From contig JAQNCT010000001.1 of the NCBI GenBank assembly GCA_029077825.1, positions 62,001-126,000 on the forward strand: a stretch of 64,000 nt of DNA. Direction: 5' to 3'. The notes under the pieces were generated by a model. That model had not been told where the DNA came from. It made no database searches and saw only the letters and a program-made list of their open reading frames with translations. Within the stretch, counting starts at the first letter, position 1; each line of letters opens with the position of its first letter. The translations under genes were made by a program, and so were the position numbers. The DNA comes from Acidocella sp. (GTDB lineage: Bacteria > Pseudomonadota > Alphaproteobacteria > Acetobacterales > Acetobacteraceae). Shown here piece by piece: positions 1-8,828 of this stretch.

Positions 1-433
1 ATAGTTCCTTCGGGTACGCGGTATCATAACCACCCAGACCGATCAGATCGATCGCCGCTTCAGTACGCTCGTCGCGCTCGGCCTTCTTCACGCCCTGGGC
101 TTCCAGACCAATTTCCACATTTTCCTGCACGGTCAACCAGGGAAACAAAGCAAAGCTTTGAAACACCATTGCCACGCCCGCAGCAGGCCCGGTGAGCGGT
201 TGGCCACGCCACATCACTTCACCGTCGGTCGGCTTCAACAAGCCTGAGACAATACGCAGCAAGGTGGATTTACCAGAGCCCGAGCGCCCCAGCAGCCCAA
301 CAATCTCGCCTGATTGCAGGGTGAGGTTTACATCATCCAGCACAATCAGATCAGCGCTGCCATCCTTATGGTAGGATTGCCGGCAATTACGAACAATGAC
401 GAGTGGGTCTTGATGATTAACAACCTGATCCAT
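1..433 (-). CDS. ABC transporter ATP-binding protein, NitT/TauT type (partial, C-terminus outside window)
   Basis: This is the ATPase subunit of an inner-membrane importer. It starts 11 bases after the stop of the double permease and has a good GGGAGAG ribosome site. About 144 codons are visible. The Walker A motif GRSGSGKST lies at residues 49-57 and the Q-loop glutamine near residue 92. The Q-loop is followed by FALFPWLTVQENV, a form typical of nitrate/sulfonate/taurine-type ATPases such as SsuB and TauB. The Walker B and ABC signature lie beyond the window edge. No substrate-binding protein is visible, so the substrate (nitrate, sulfonate, or a pyrimidine-like compound) cannot be named. 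The family assignment is firm; the substrate is not known. Confidence 0.9.
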   Translation of the reverse strand, partial: MDQVVNHQDPLVIVRNCRQSYHKDGSADLIVLDDVNLTLQSGEIVGLLGRSGSGKSTLLRIVSGLLKPTDGEVMWRGQPLTGPAAGVAMVFQSFALFPWLTVQENVEIGLEAQGVKKAERDERTEAAIDLIGLGGYDTAYPKEL

Positions 434-444
434 CGTATCTCTCC

Positions 445-2175
445 CTAGCCCAATGTGGTCCGCCGCGAGGCGTAAGCGTATAATGGCCGCCATAAAACGC
501 GGTTGAAGGTAATCACGAAGGCTGACATCACCGCAACACCCAGCACGATCCGCGGCGTGTCGCCGGCGGTGGTGGCTTGCGCGATGTACGCACCCAACCC
601 CTGCGCTTGCAAATTCGTGCTACCCCAGCTTGCCACTTCCGCCACAATCGAGGCGTTCCACGCGCCGCCGCTGGCGGTAATGGCACCGGTGACAAAATAC
701 GGCAAAATGCCAGGGATCATCACACTGCGCCAACGCAACCAGCCGCGAATCCGAAAATTCGCCACAGCTTCACGCATATCACCAGGAAACGCCGCGGCAC
801 CGGCGATAACGTTGAATAAAATATACCATTGCGTGCCGATCAGCATCAGCGGTGTTAGCCAGATATTGGGGCTAACATGAAAATACACAATCGCCACCAC
901 AAACGGCGGAAACAGCAAATTCGCCGGAAACGCTGCTAAAAATTGCGCAATCGGCTGGGCAATGCGGGTTGCCTTGGGGCGCAGGCCAATCCACACCCCA
1001 ATTGGCACCCAGATAAGAGCGGCAATGACCATCAATACGATAACCCGGAACATGGTAAATACACCCATCAGCACCGCCGTCCCAAGGTCGCTCCAATGCA
1101 AACTTGTTGAGACAAAGCCAATAATTTGCCACAGCGCATAAACCGCCAAAGCGGCGATCATCACAAACCAGATGCCATCGATAACGCGGGATGGTTTACG
1201 GTTTTCATCAACTTGCACCGATGAACTGCCGCTCAAACGCAGCCGAAAAAAGGCCCCCACTACGATTCCCATTTTATCAAATATCGCCTGCAACAGCCGC
1301 GTTTGGCGGATCAGTTTCAGCATCCACGGGTCAGGCGTTGCCACGGCGGCGGTGGTTTCAAACCGGAATTTGCCAGACCATGCCACCAGCGGGCGAAACA
1401 CCAGTTGATCGTAGAGCAAAATCACGATCAACATTGCCAGAATGGCATATAAAATCGCCAGCAGGTTTTTCTGCGCCAGCGCCAGCGCCACGTAGGAGCC
1501 AATACCCGGTAGCGCAAAACTTGTGTTGCCCACAGTAATCGCCTCGGATGCGACCACGAAAAACCAACCACCCGACATTGAAAGCATGGTGTTCCACACC
1601 AGCCCCGGCATGGCGAACGGCACATCAAGCCGCCAGAATTTCTGCCAGGGTGACAGCCGGAAGGCGCGCGAAGCCTCCTGCAAATCATTTGGTAGGGTGG
1701 TAAGCGATTGGTAAAAGCTAAACGCCATGTTCAAGGCCTGGCTGGTGAAAATGGCAAACACGCACGCTAACTCAGCCCCCACAACGCGGCCGGGAAACAG
1801 GTTGAGAAAAAAAACTACCGTGAAGGATAAAAACCCTAAAATCGGCACTGACTGCAAAATATCGAGAATCGGGATCAAGATCAGCCCGGCCCGGCGGCTT
1901 TTGGCGGCCAGCGTGGCAAAGGTGAAGGTAAAAACCAGTGAGCAAAACAACGCCGCGAACATCCGCGCCGTGGTGCGCAGCGCGTAGCCCGGCAAATAAG
2001 CCGGGTCGAGGTGAATGGTGGTGGCCTGGCTGGCCAACAACGGCGTAAACAGCGTGCTCCGACCCACATCCACCAGCCCAATCAGCAGCCCCATGACCAG
2101 CAGCATCGCCACGCCATCCCAGCGGTTGGGCATGCGGCGGCCGGAGGTAAGCGCTGAAGGGGTAAAATTTACCAT
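445..2175 (-). CDS. ABC transporter permease with two fused BPD_transp_1 domains
   Basis: Integral membrane subunit of the importer whose ATPase follows 11 bases downstream. At 576 residues it is about twice the usual 250-280 for a NitT/TauT permease. It has two copies of the permease fold: the first at roughly residues 60-275 with an EAA-type loop (EASRAFRLSPWQKFWRLDVP), the second at roughly 360-570 with EAVANFRIRGWLRWRS. A hydrophilic linker of about 70 residues joins them. One polypeptide could therefore replace the usual permease dimer. The ATG start has no strong ribosome site. Distant relatives are annotated as nitrate, sulfonate or taurine permeases, but that does not fix the substrate. 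Confidence 0.88.
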   Translation of the reverse strand: MVNFTPSALTSGRRMPNRWDGVAMLLVMGLLIGLVDVGRSTLFTPLLASQATTIHLDPAYLPGYALRTTARMFAALFCSLVFTFTFATLAAKSRRAGLILIPILDILQSVPILGFLSFTVVFFLNLFPGRVVGAELACVFAIFTSQALNMAFSFYQSLTTLPNDLQEASRAFRLSPWQKFWRLDVPFAMPGLVWNTMLSMSGGWFFVVASEAITVGNTSFALPGIGSYVALALAQKNLLAILYAILAMLIVILLYDQLVFRPLVAWSGKFRFETTAAVATPDPWMLKLIRQTRLLQAIFDKMGIVVGAFFRLRLSGSSSVQVDENRKPSRVIDGIWFVMIAALAVYALWQIIGFVSTSLHWSDLGTAVLMGVFTMFRVIVLMVIAALIWVPIGVWIGLRPKATRIAQPIAQFLAAFPANLLFPPFVVAIVYFHVSPNIWLTPLMLIGTQWYILFNVIAGAAAFPGDMREAVANFRIRGWLRWRSVMIPGILPYFVTGAITASGGAWNASIVAEVASWGSTNLQAQGLGAYIAQATTAGDTPRIVLGVAVMSAFVITFNRVLWRPLYAYASRRTTLG

Positions 2176-2280
2176 GGACCCGCCTTGTTAAACGCCTGAT
2201 TGCACAATGGTTTGACCCTGGCCTTAGCCGTCAAGCGCAGTCCTGTCACCCCCACCAATCATTGCCTTTTTAAGACAGTT

Positions 2281-2730
2281 TCAGCGTCCCGTGCTGCCGA
2301 AACCACCAGCACCGCGCGCTGTTTCATCAAGGCTTTCAACCTCCACCCATACGGCCCGTACCACCGGTGCCAGCACCGCCTGGGCAATGCGCATCCCACG
2401 GGTGACGATAAAACGCTCCTCGCTGGCGTTCATTACAATCACCTGAATTTCGCCCCGGTAATCCTCATCAATCGTGCCAGGCGTGTTGGGCAGCGTGATG
2501 CCATACTTCAACGCCAGGCCCGAGCGCGGGCGGATTTGCAATTCAAACCCCGGCGGTAAGGCAATGCTAAGGCCGGTCGGGATCAACACCCGGCCAAGCG
2601 GCGGGATGATCACCGGCTTGGCAACCGCCGCCAGTAAATCCATGCCCGCGGCACCCGCTGTGGCATAGCTTGGCAACTCTAAATCTGCACCATGGGGCAG
2701 ACGGTGAACCCGGACATCGATGTTGGTCAT
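2281..2730 (-). CDS. dut: dUTP diphosphatase (dUTPase)
   Basis: Hydrolyses dUTP to dUMP and pyrophosphate, which keeps uracil out of DNA and feeds dTMP synthesis. It has 149 residues, normal for the trimeric all-beta family. All five motifs are visible: [28 protein letters not shown] with the catalytic aspartate, RIAQAV, and the C-terminal [10 protein letters not shown] arm that closes over the substrate. The start codon overlaps the coaBC stop as ATGA, so the two are translationally coupled. This completes the conserved ubiE-coaBC-dut order. Confidence 0.97.
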   Translation of the reverse strand: MTNIDVRVHRLPHGADLELPSYATAGAAGMDLLAAVAKPVIIPPLGRVLIPTGLSIALPPGFELQIRPRSGLALKYGITLPNTPGTIDEDYRGEIQVIVMNASEERFIVTRGMRIAQAVLAPVVRAVWVEVESLDETARGAGGFGSTGR

Positions 2731-3947
2731 GCAACCTCTTGGGCAATAAGTGCGGCGAGTTTAACGGCAACCTCATGCTTGCCCATGACCGGCCAGATCT
2801 CCTCGCCCGCAGCATTGATCAACGTCACCTCATTGGAATCCCCGCCCATGATGCCGGTGCCGCCCACATTATTGGCGATGATCCAGTCACAACCCTTGCG
2901 TTCGCGCTTGGCGGCGGCGTGGGTGTAAAGATTTTCAGTTTCCGCTGCGAACCCAACCACCAGCTTTGGCCGGCGCGGGCCGGGCGTTGATATGATGCGC
3001 AAAATGTCAGGATTTTCGGTCAAAGTGAGTGAAGGCGGCGCATCGTTGGTTTTTTTAATTTTATGTGCCGCCAGAGTTTCAACCCGCCAATCCGCCACAG
3101 CGGCGGCGCACACCGCAACATCGGCGGGCAAGGCTTCCCGTACCGCCGCCAGCATCTCTAACGCGGTTTCCACATGCACCACATTTACCCCCGCAGGATC
3201 AGGGATGCTCACCGGCCCGCTCACCAGCGTCACCCGCGCACCGTAAGCGGCCAGCGCCGCCGCAATGGCGTGGCCCTGCTTGCCTGACGAGCGGTTGCCC
3301 AAATAGCGCACCGGGTCGATCGGCTCATGCGTCGGCCCGCTGGTGACCAGCGCGTGTTTGCCAGCCAATGCACCGTTTAATGAGCCACCTGCCCCCAATA
3401 TTTGGGCAAGTGTTTGGGCAATGGCTGCCACTATGGCGGGCGGTTCGGCCAACCGCCCGGGGCCAAACTCACCGCATGCCATCGGCCCTTCATCGGGCGG
3501 CACCACCAACACGCCACGCTTGTTAAGCGTAGCCATATTGGCCTGCGTAGCTGCGTGTTGCCACATCCGCACATTCATTGCGGGGGCCACCAACACCGGC
3601 TTATCCGTTGCCAGCAACAGCGTGGTGGCCAAATCATCCGCCAGCCCCGCCGCCATTTTCGCCAAAATATCAGCGCTGGCCGGCACCACCACCACCAAAT
3701 CCGCCGCGCGGGACAGTTCAATATGCCCCATCTCGTTTTCATCGGTGAGCGAAAATAAATCAGTGTAAACCTTGGCACCTGAGAGTGCTTGCAACGATAG
3801 CGGCGTGACAAACTGCGCCCCGGCTTTGGTCAACACACAGCTTACCCCACAACCTTCCTTGGTAAGCAGCCGCACCAGCTCCAGCGCCTTATAGGCAGCA
3901 ATGCCGCCTGCAATGATCAGCAGAACCCGTTTGCCATCCAGGCTCAC
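2727..3947 (-). CDS. coaBC: Bifunctional phosphopantothenoylcysteine decarboxylase / phosphopantothenate-cysteine ligase
   Basis: Carries out two coenzyme A steps: CTP-dependent joining of 4'-phosphopantothenate to cysteine (CoaB, C-terminal half), then FMN-dependent decarboxylation to 4'-phosphopantetheine (CoaC, N-terminal half). In the CoaC part, [17 protein letters not shown], the APAMNVRMW substrate clamp and the [13 protein letters not shown] loop with its cysteine are visible. The CoaB part begins near residue 193 with [20 protein letters not shown] and [10 protein letters not shown]. The length (406 residues) is normal. The start is GTG and overlaps the ubiE stop as GTGA; the stop overlaps dut as ATGA. 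CoaX further along the window supplies the first step of the same pathway. Confidence 0.97.
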   Translation of the reverse strand: MSLDGKRVLLIIAGGIAAYKALELVRLLTKEGCGVSCVLTKAGAQFVTPLSLQALSGAKVYTDLFSLTDENEMGHIELSRAADLVVVVPASADILAKMAAGLADDLATTLLLATDKPVLVAPAMNVRMWQHAATQANMATLNKRGVLVVPPDEGPMACGEFGPGRLAEPPAIVAAIAQTLAQILGAGGSLNGALAGKHALVTSGPTHEPIDPVRYLGNRSSGKQGHAIAAALAAYGARVTLVSGPVSIPDPAGVNVVHVETALEMLAAVREALPADVAVCAAAVADWRVETLAAHKIKKTNDAPPSLTLTENPDILRIISTPGPRRPKLVVGFAAETENLYTHAAAKRERKGCDWIIANNVGGTGIMGGDSNEVTLINAAGEEIWPVMGKHEVAVKLAALIAQEVA

Positions 3948-4696
3948 AGCCGCCAGCCCTGATGAATGGCAGCAATGCCACCTGAGAGGTTGCGCACGCT
4001 CACCCGCTCCAGCCCTGCCGTCTCCAGCATCCCTTTCAATGTGGCTTGGTCAGGAAACATCCTGATACTTTCAGCCAAATATTGATAACTGGCGGCATCC
4101 TTAGCAACCATTTTGCCGATCGCGGGCATGGCTTTGAATGACCATGCGTCATAAATTTTCTCAAACGCTGAAATCTGTAACTTGGAAAATTCCAGGCACA
4201 GAAACTTGCCACCGGGTTTGAGCACCCGCCGCGCCTCCGCCAGCACTTTGTCCTTGTTGGTGCAATTACGCAGGCCAAACGCCATGGAAACCCGGTCCAC
4301 TGAGCGGTCTGGCAGTGCCAGCGCCTCAGCATCCGTGACCAGAAACGACAAATCCCCAATAAACCCGCCGACGGTGGCACGGTCTCGCCCGACGCTGAGC
4401 ATAGCGGCGTTGATGTCGGATAAAATAGCGGGTCCACCACCCTTTTTCAGCCAGCCAAAGCTGATGTCCCCGGTGCCGCCGGCCAGATCGAGCAAGGTCC
4501 GGTTCGGGCGCGGGTCCAGCGCCTGGATAAAGTCATGCTTCCACAACCGGTGCACGCCCAGCGACATCAAATCGTTCATGATGTCATATTTACCGGCCAC
4601 CGAATCGAACACTTCGCGCACCAGCTTACGCTTGTCATCCCGGTTGACGGTTTGGAAGCCAAAATCAACTGAATCAGGGGGGCTATCATCATTCAT
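3944..4696 (-). CDS. ubiE: Ubiquinone/menaquinone biosynthesis C-methyltransferase
   Basis: SAM-dependent C-methyltransferase of the quinone ring. The SAM-binding motif I reads LDLAGGTGDISF, and the later YAFGLRN-like segment (SMAFGLRNCTNKDKVL) is characteristic of UbiE/MenG. An upstream ATG at 4810 would add 38 residues but overlaps the divergent mutM gene by 87 bases. The ATG at 4696 gives a normal 250-residue protein and leaves a 27-base divergent gap. The stop overlaps coaBC. In many alphaproteobacteria ubiB sits between ubiE and coaBC; here no gene intervenes. Given complex I in the same window, ubiquinone is the likely product pathway. Confidence 0.95.
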   Translation of the reverse strand: MNDDSPPDSVDFGFQTVNRDDKRKLVREVFDSVAGKYDIMNDLMSLGVHRLWKHDFIQALDPRPNRTLLDLAGGTGDISFGWLKKGGGPAILSDINAAMLSVGRDRATVGGFIGDLSFLVTDAEALALPDRSVDRVSMAFGLRNCTNKDKVLAEARRVLKPGGKFLCLEFSKLQISAFEKIYDAWSFKAMPAIGKMVAKDAASYQYLAESIRMFPDQATLKGMLETAGLERVSVRNLSGGIAAIHQGWRL

Positions 4697-4723
4697 GGTC
4701 TGACTATAACCTGATTTTGTAAT

Positions 4724-5551
4724 ATGCCGGAACTCCCCGAAGTTGAAACTGTCATGCGTGGCCTTGATGCCCGCCTCACCGGCCGCACCATCGCCCTGGC
4801 GCGCCTGCACCGGCCCGATTTACGCTGGCTGATTCCGCCTGAATTTGCCGCCACCCTCACCGGAGCCAAAGTGTTGGGGTTCCGCCGCCGGGGCAAATAT
4901 ATGTTCATGCGGCTATCGGGCGGTGTTTCAGCCCTGATCCACTTGGGCATGTCTGGCCGGATGCTGATTGACGCGCCCCCTGCCCTGCACGAGCACCTGA
5001 CCATTGAGACCAACGATGGGGGGCGGATTGGCTTTGTTGACCCACGCCGGTTTGGCGCGCTTGATCTGATAGCCACTGAGGCTGAGGATACGCACAAGCT
5101 GGTGGCAGAGTTAGGGCCGGAACCGCTTGGCAATGAATTTAACGGGCCAATGCTGCTGGCAGCCCTGGCCGGACGCGCCAGCCCAATTAAAATAGCCTTG
5201 CTGGACCAAAGCCTGGTGGCGGGCATTGGCAATATTTACGCCAGTGAGGCGTTGTTCCGCTCTGGCATTAGCCCCAAGCGCCTGGCTGGTAATTTAGGGG
5301 CAAAGCGGGTGGACCGGTTGGTGCCCGCCATTAAAGCCACACTTACCGAGGCGATTGCTGCTGGTGGGTCATCATTACGCGATTACGTGCAGCCCAGCGG
5401 CGAGCTTGGTTATTTTCAGCACGCCTGGAAGGTTTATGGCCGCGCGGGGGAATTTTGCGAGCACTGCCCCGGCCCGCCCGCTTGTTCTGGCATTCGTAAA
5501 ATTGTGCAAACCGGGCGCGCCACCTTCTATTGCCCGCTGCACCAGGGCTGA
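4724..5551 (+). CDS. mutM: Formamidopyrimidine-DNA glycosylase (Fpg/MutM)
   Basis: Bifunctional glycosylase/AP lyase that removes 8-oxoguanine and ring-opened purines. The mature N-terminus PELPEVET gives the catalytic proline and glutamate. The helix-two-turn-helix region contains [12 protein letters not shown]. Length is 275 residues, normal for the family. The C-terminal zinc finger is unusual: after GEF it reads [10 protein letters not shown], and the last pair is CPLH instead of the usual Cys-x2-Cys, so a histidine may be the fourth ligand. It is divergent from ubiE with 27 bases between start codons, so both promoters must lie partly inside the opposing genes. Confidence 0.96.
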   Translation: MPELPEVETVMRGLDARLTGRTIALARLHRPDLRWLIPPEFAATLTGAKVLGFRRRGKYMFMRLSGGVSALIHLGMSGRMLIDAPPALHEHLTIETNDGGRIGFVDPRRFGALDLIATEAEDTHKLVAELGPEPLGNEFNGPMLLAALAGRASPIKIALLDQSLVAGIGNIYASEALFRSGISPKRLAGNLGAKRVDRLVPAIKATLTEAIAAGGSSLRDYVQPSGELGYFQHAWKVYGRAGEFCEHCPGPPACSGIRKIVQTGRATFYCPLHQG

Positions 5552-5583
5552 TTACGGTACGCCCCAACAACTGGAGCGAAACA

Positions 5584-6357
5584 ATGCCGTATGAAACAAT
5601 TTTGGTGGAAACCCATGGCCGCGTTGGTCTGATCAAACTCAACCGCCCGGCGGCTCTCAATGCTTTGTGCGACCAGCTGATGAGCGAACTGGCCACCCAG
5701 TTAAAAGCCTTTGATGCTGACCCCGCGATTGGTGCCATTGTGCTCACCGGCTCTGAAAAAGCCTTTGCCGCTGGGGCTGACATTAAGGAAATGCAGCCGC
5801 GCAGCTACCCTGGCACGGTGCTGGAAGATTTTATCTCCCCCTGGGAAGCTATCACCCACACCCGCAAGCCAGTGATCGCCGCGGTGGCAGGATTTGCCCT
5901 GGGGGGTGGCTGCGAATTGGCGATGATGTGCGACATCATGATCGCCGCTGACACCGCCAAATTCGGCCAGCCCGAAATCAACCTCGGCGTTATTCCCGGT
6001 GCCGGTGGCTCTCAACGCCTCACCCGCGCGGTGGGCAAAGCCAAGGCGATGGATATGTGCCTTACCGCCCGCATGATGGATGCCACCGAGGCCGAACGCG
6101 CCAATCTGGTAAGCCGGGTGTTTCCCGCTGCCGAGCTGCTCCAGGAAGCGCTGAAAATGGCCGAGAAAATCGCCAATCTTTCACCCGTTGCGGTGGCGCT
6201 GGCGAAAAAGGCAGTAAATACCGCGTTTGAGACCACTTTGGCGCAGGGTGTGGCGTATGAACGCGCAAGCTTTCTTGGCCTGTTTGGCACGCCAGACCAA
6301 AAAGAGGGCATGGCAGCATTTATTGAGAAGCGTAAGCCGGTGTTCAGCCAGGGCTGA
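5584..6357 (+). CDS. Enoyl-CoA hydratase (crotonase family)
   Basis: Hydrates trans-2-enoyl-CoA in beta-oxidation. The longer frame from 5530 overlaps mutM; the ATG at 5584 has GGAG about eight bases upstream and gives 257 residues, the usual size. The oxyanion-hole segments [10 protein letters not shown] and [16 protein letters not shown] are present. The two catalytic glutamates correspond to GGGCELA and FGQPEINLG, so it looks like a true hydratase rather than an inactive family member. It follows mutM by 32 bases. In several alphaproteobacteria this gene leads into rpsT and dnaA; here the next sequence is a repeat cluster. Confidence 0.93.
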   Translation: MPYETILVETHGRVGLIKLNRPAALNALCDQLMSELATQLKAFDADPAIGAIVLTGSEKAFAAGADIKEMQPRSYPGTVLEDFISPWEAITHTRKPVIAAVAGFALGGGCELAMMCDIMIAADTAKFGQPEINLGVIPGAGGSQRLTRAVGKAKAMDMCLTARMMDATEAERANLVSRVFPAAELLQEALKMAEKIANLSPVAVALAKKAVNTAFETTLAQGVAYERASFLGLFGTPDQKEGMAAFIEKRKPVFSQG

Positions 6358-6408
6358 GCGATACGGTGTGGCCTTCTACGCGCGGGCAGACAATCGCCAG
6401 CCCCCACC

Positions 6409-6660
6409 AATTTGTCACTCCCGTCACCCTTTTGTCATTCCTGCCACTTTTTTGTCATTCCCGCGAAGGCGGGAACCTCACGACCTGGAGGAGATCCTCG
6501 CCTGCGCGAGGATGACGGGGGTGGCAGGAGGATGGCGGTAACGCGAGGATAACGGGGGGGGGGGCGCAAGGATGACTGGGTTGGCGCGAGGATGACAGGG
6601 AGTGGCGAGAGTGACAGGGGGGGGGCGAGAGTGACTGGGAGTGGCGGGAGTGACAGGGGG
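6409..6660. repeat. Cluster of short degenerate repeats with an inverted GTCATTCC/GAGGATGAC arrangement
   Basis: The 337-base gap 6358-6694 holds no believable gene. The left part has three units beginning TTGTCAYTCC (near 6411, 6431 and 6451). The third runs into the palindrome CCCGCGAAGGCGGG at 6460-6473. The right part (about 6506-6660) has seven imperfect head-to-tail units of about 19-22 bases with consensus near GCGAGGATGACAGGGAGTG, the reverse complement of the left units. A run of 11 G lies at 6554-6564. Related GTCATTCCCGCGAAGGCGGG repeats are scattered through many proteobacterial genomes. It could fold into a long hairpin between the convergent hydratase and xthA genes and act as a transcription barrier. 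Confidence 0.8.
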
Positions 6661-6694
6661 GCAAAGAGGAATGGCTGAACGGAATGCCCCGCGC

Positions 6695-7501
6695 TTAAAC
6701 CTTCAGCGTTACACTCACCGGCACATGGTCAGAAGGTTGCACCCAGTCACGCGCGTCAACCAAAATTTTATGACTGACCAAATTTTCAGCCAAATCATCT
6801 GACACCCAAACATGGTCCAGACGCCGCCCGCGGTTGGAGGCGCGCCAATCCCGGTTGCGGTATGACCACCACGTGTAAAGCTTCTCCTCGGCTGGCACAA
6901 AATGCCGCAACGCATCGGTAAAACCTTGCGCCATCCAATTATTCAGGCCGGTGGTTTCAACCGGCGTGTGGCTGACAATTGCAAGCAGCTGCTTGTGATT
7001 CCAAACATCATTCTCCAACGGGGCGATATTCAAATCCCCCACCAGCACGGCGCGATGCGGGGGATATTTGGCAAAATGCGCACGGGCTTGCGCGATAAAA
7101 TCCAGTTTATGACCAAATTTAATGTTCTGGTCACGGTCTGGAATATCGCCGCCCGCTGGTACGTAAAAATTATGGATAATCACCGGCGATGTACCGGTAT
7201 GAAGCTGCGCTGAGATATGCCGACAGTCGTTTTTCTCGCACCAGTCGGGTGTATCGGCCACCAGGCTTAGCGGCAATTTCGAAAATATCGCCACACCATT
7301 ATAACTTTTCATACCGCGCTTTAGTACATAAGGAAATCCGATGCTGGCGCCAAGCGTTTCAGGAAACGCATCATCAGGCACTTTGGTTTCCTGCAAACAA
7401 ATCACATCAGGTTGCAAACCGCTGATCAGCGAGTCTAGTAAGCCCTGGCGCAGCCGCAGCGAATTAACATTCCAAGTCGCAATGGTAAGGTTTTTTGTCA
7501 T
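6695..7501 (-). CDS. xthA: Exodeoxyribonuclease III
   Basis: AP endonuclease and 3' to 5' exonuclease of base-excision repair, a functional partner of MutM in this window. It has 268 residues, normal for the EEP superfamily. Visible motifs are WNVNSLR near the N-terminus, CLQETK with the metal-binding glutamate at residue 38, FYVPAGG, GDLNIAP with the Asp-x-Asn pair, RRLDHVW, and the C-terminal SDHVPV with the catalytic histidine. It is the last gene of a ten-gene minus-strand run and starts 31 bases after lolA. Its 3' end faces the repeat cluster. Confidence 0.96.
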   Translation of the reverse strand: MTKNLTIATWNVNSLRLRQGLLDSLISGLQPDVICLQETKVPDDAFPETLGASIGFPYVLKRGMKSYNGVAIFSKLPLSLVADTPDWCEKNDCRHISAQLHTGTSPVIIHNFYVPAGGDIPDRDQNIKFGHKLDFIAQARAHFAKYPPHRAVLVGDLNIAPLENDVWNHKQLLAIVSHTPVETTGLNNWMAQGFTDALRHFVPAEEKLYTWWSYRNRDWRASNRGRRLDHVWVSDDLAENLVSHKILVDARDWVQPSDHVPVSVTLKV

Positions 7502-7532
7502 GCCCTGGTTTCACCATGGCTGAACAATGCAA

Positions 7533-8159
7533 TCAACCACCACCCGTGGTCGGCGTATTGGCTTGATAGGTAAATAATGAATCCGGAAATGGCCCGCCCG
7601 GTGCGATATCATACAGGCTCACCCGCGTCTGGCGCTGCTGCGCGTCCATCACCACCCATTGCCGCAGTTCCAGCGGATTGGTGCCGAACACCAAGGTCAG
7701 GCTACCTGCCTGCGGCTTGCCTGTACGAATCAGCGTGAGGTGCACCTCACCAGGCTGCCGGTCGATGTTGGTGACCGTGACGGCGCCTGAAAACACCACA
7801 TGGTCAGCCAGCAGAATGCCGAGCGGCGTTTCTCCCAACGGAATATTGGTGGTCTGGGACAATTCAGGGTCATGAAAAACCAACAGCCCAAAGCCCGCAA
7901 CCAGCAATTCCGGGTCCGGCGGATCATATTGGAAACGCATTTTGCCAGGACGCTGCAGCCAGGCCTTGCCGGTGCGGGTTGAACCATCCGCCGCGACCTG
8001 CAGAAAATTTGCCGTCAGCGAAGTCAGACCATTAAGATAAGTCTGGATTTGATTAATTAAGCCGTTATCAGTCGCGGTGGGCGCTGCGGCCCACACAAAG
8101 CGAACTGGCGCAGCAAACGCCGCGCCAGCTAACAGGCTCAGAACCAAGCGTCGCTGCAT
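7533..8159 (-). CDS. lolA: Outer-membrane lipoprotein carrier protein LolA
   Basis: Periplasmic chaperone that takes lipoproteins from the LolCDE transporter to the outer membrane. It has 208 residues with a cleavable signal peptide (MQRRLVLSLLAGAAFAAP, cleavage probably near WAAA). The body matches the LolA fold: LTANFLQVAADGSTRTGKAW, RPGKMRFQYDPPDPELLVAG, and LRQWVVMDAQQRQTRVSLYD near the end. It begins 11 bases after the MarR-type gene and precedes xthA. The rest of the Lol system, lolD and lolC/E, is at 26522-28439. No LolB is seen, as is usual outside gamma- and betaproteobacteria. Confidence 0.93.
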   Translation of the reverse strand: MQRRLVLSLLAGAAFAAPVRFVWAAAPTATDNGLINQIQTYLNGLTSLTANFLQVAADGSTRTGKAWLQRPGKMRFQYDPPDPELLVAGFGLLVFHDPELSQTTNIPLGETPLGILLADHVVFSGAVTVTNIDRQPGEVHLTLIRTGKPQAGSLTLVFGTNPLELRQWVVMDAQQRQTRVSLYDIAPGGPFPDSLFTYQANTPTTGGG

Positions 8160-8170
8160 GGGCCGAAGGA

Positions 8171-8548
8171 TCAGGCAGCCGAACGGCGGCTGGCGGCTTC
8201 GGTCTTGTTCGCGGCAAAGGCCTCATTCATGATATGACGTGTTTCGCGCAGGAAAGCTGCACCTTTAACGGTGCGCTGTACCAGCACGCTGCGGCGATCT
8301 GAGGGGTCAACCTTACGGCGGACGAAGTCAAGTTCAGTCAACCGGTCAAGCGCACGCGTGATCGCTGGCTTGGAGACGTTTAAATCTTGCGCTAACCCGC
8401 GCACCGTATGGCCACCTTCATTTAGATAGCAGGTGAGAAACACACCAAGCTGGCGTGCCGACAAATCAACACCATCACGGCGAACCAGAGACACGATTGT
8501 ATCACGAAGAATACCGACCAGCTGGTCGGACGAAAGTTGAGCTGCCAT
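8171..8548 (-). CDS. MarR-family transcriptional regulator
   Basis: Winged helix-turn-helix regulator of 125 residues. An upstream start at 8596 is possible, but the ATG at 8548 sits behind AAAGGG and begins MAAQLSSDQL. The DNA-binding segment TVRGLAQDLNVSKPAITRALDRL is followed by the wing RRKVDPSDRRSVLVQRT, which has the conserved Asp-Arg-Arg turn. It lies 11 bases before lolA and so may affect envelope genes, but its ligand and targets cannot be read from the sequence. The 280-base AT-rich region upstream carries inverted repeats that could be its own operator. Confidence 0.88.
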   Translation of the reverse strand: MAAQLSSDQLVGILRDTIVSLVRRDGVDLSARQLGVFLTCYLNEGGHTVRGLAQDLNVSKPAITRALDRLTELDFVRRKVDPSDRRSVLVQRTVKGAAFLRETRHIMNEAFAANKTEAASRRSAA

Positions 8549-8828
8549 TTTTATACCCTTTCCCACGTAAGGCTTTATCACAAGCCATCGTACCAAAACC
8601 TGAAGATTATCGGACGAAACGAGCTTTTAACCACTGCTGCGTTCAAATCTTCGAACAAGGAATATTGTTCATTTTTAGCAAGGACTGACTTATGATTTAA
8701 TTATGACTTCGACAAGTCATCGAAACATGAAAACATTGCAATTTCATTGAATAAATTTCGATATAGCGCCGAAACATTGTTCACGATTAAGTGAGACGGC
8801 GTAGTAACAATCAAAGATGTACTGCTTG
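8549..8828. other. AT-rich intergenic region upstream of the MarR gene, with an inverted repeat
   Basis: No gene is supported here. The stretch is much more AT-rich than its surroundings. It contains the inverted repeat GAACAA-N6-TTGTTC (8653-8670) and GTTC-N8-GAAC just before it (8641-8656). A 17-base sequence at 8767-8783 (CGCCGAAACATTGTTCA) recurs exactly at 9015-9031, inside the 3' end of the aminopeptidase gene. The region most likely holds the promoter and operator of the MarR-lolA-xthA unit. Confidence 0.5.

Noticed and set aside
6227-6541. 104-residue plus-strand reading frame after the hydratase
   Set aside because: Begins inside the hydratase in another frame and runs into the repeats; no start signal.
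6409-6660. CRISPR array
   Set aside because: Units are only about 19-22 bases, degenerate, in both orientations and without spacers; no cas genes nearby.
6455-6664. Small protein rich in His/Ser/Pro on the minus strand
   Set aside because: Frame simply reads through the repeat units; composition is low-complexity and there is no ribosome site.
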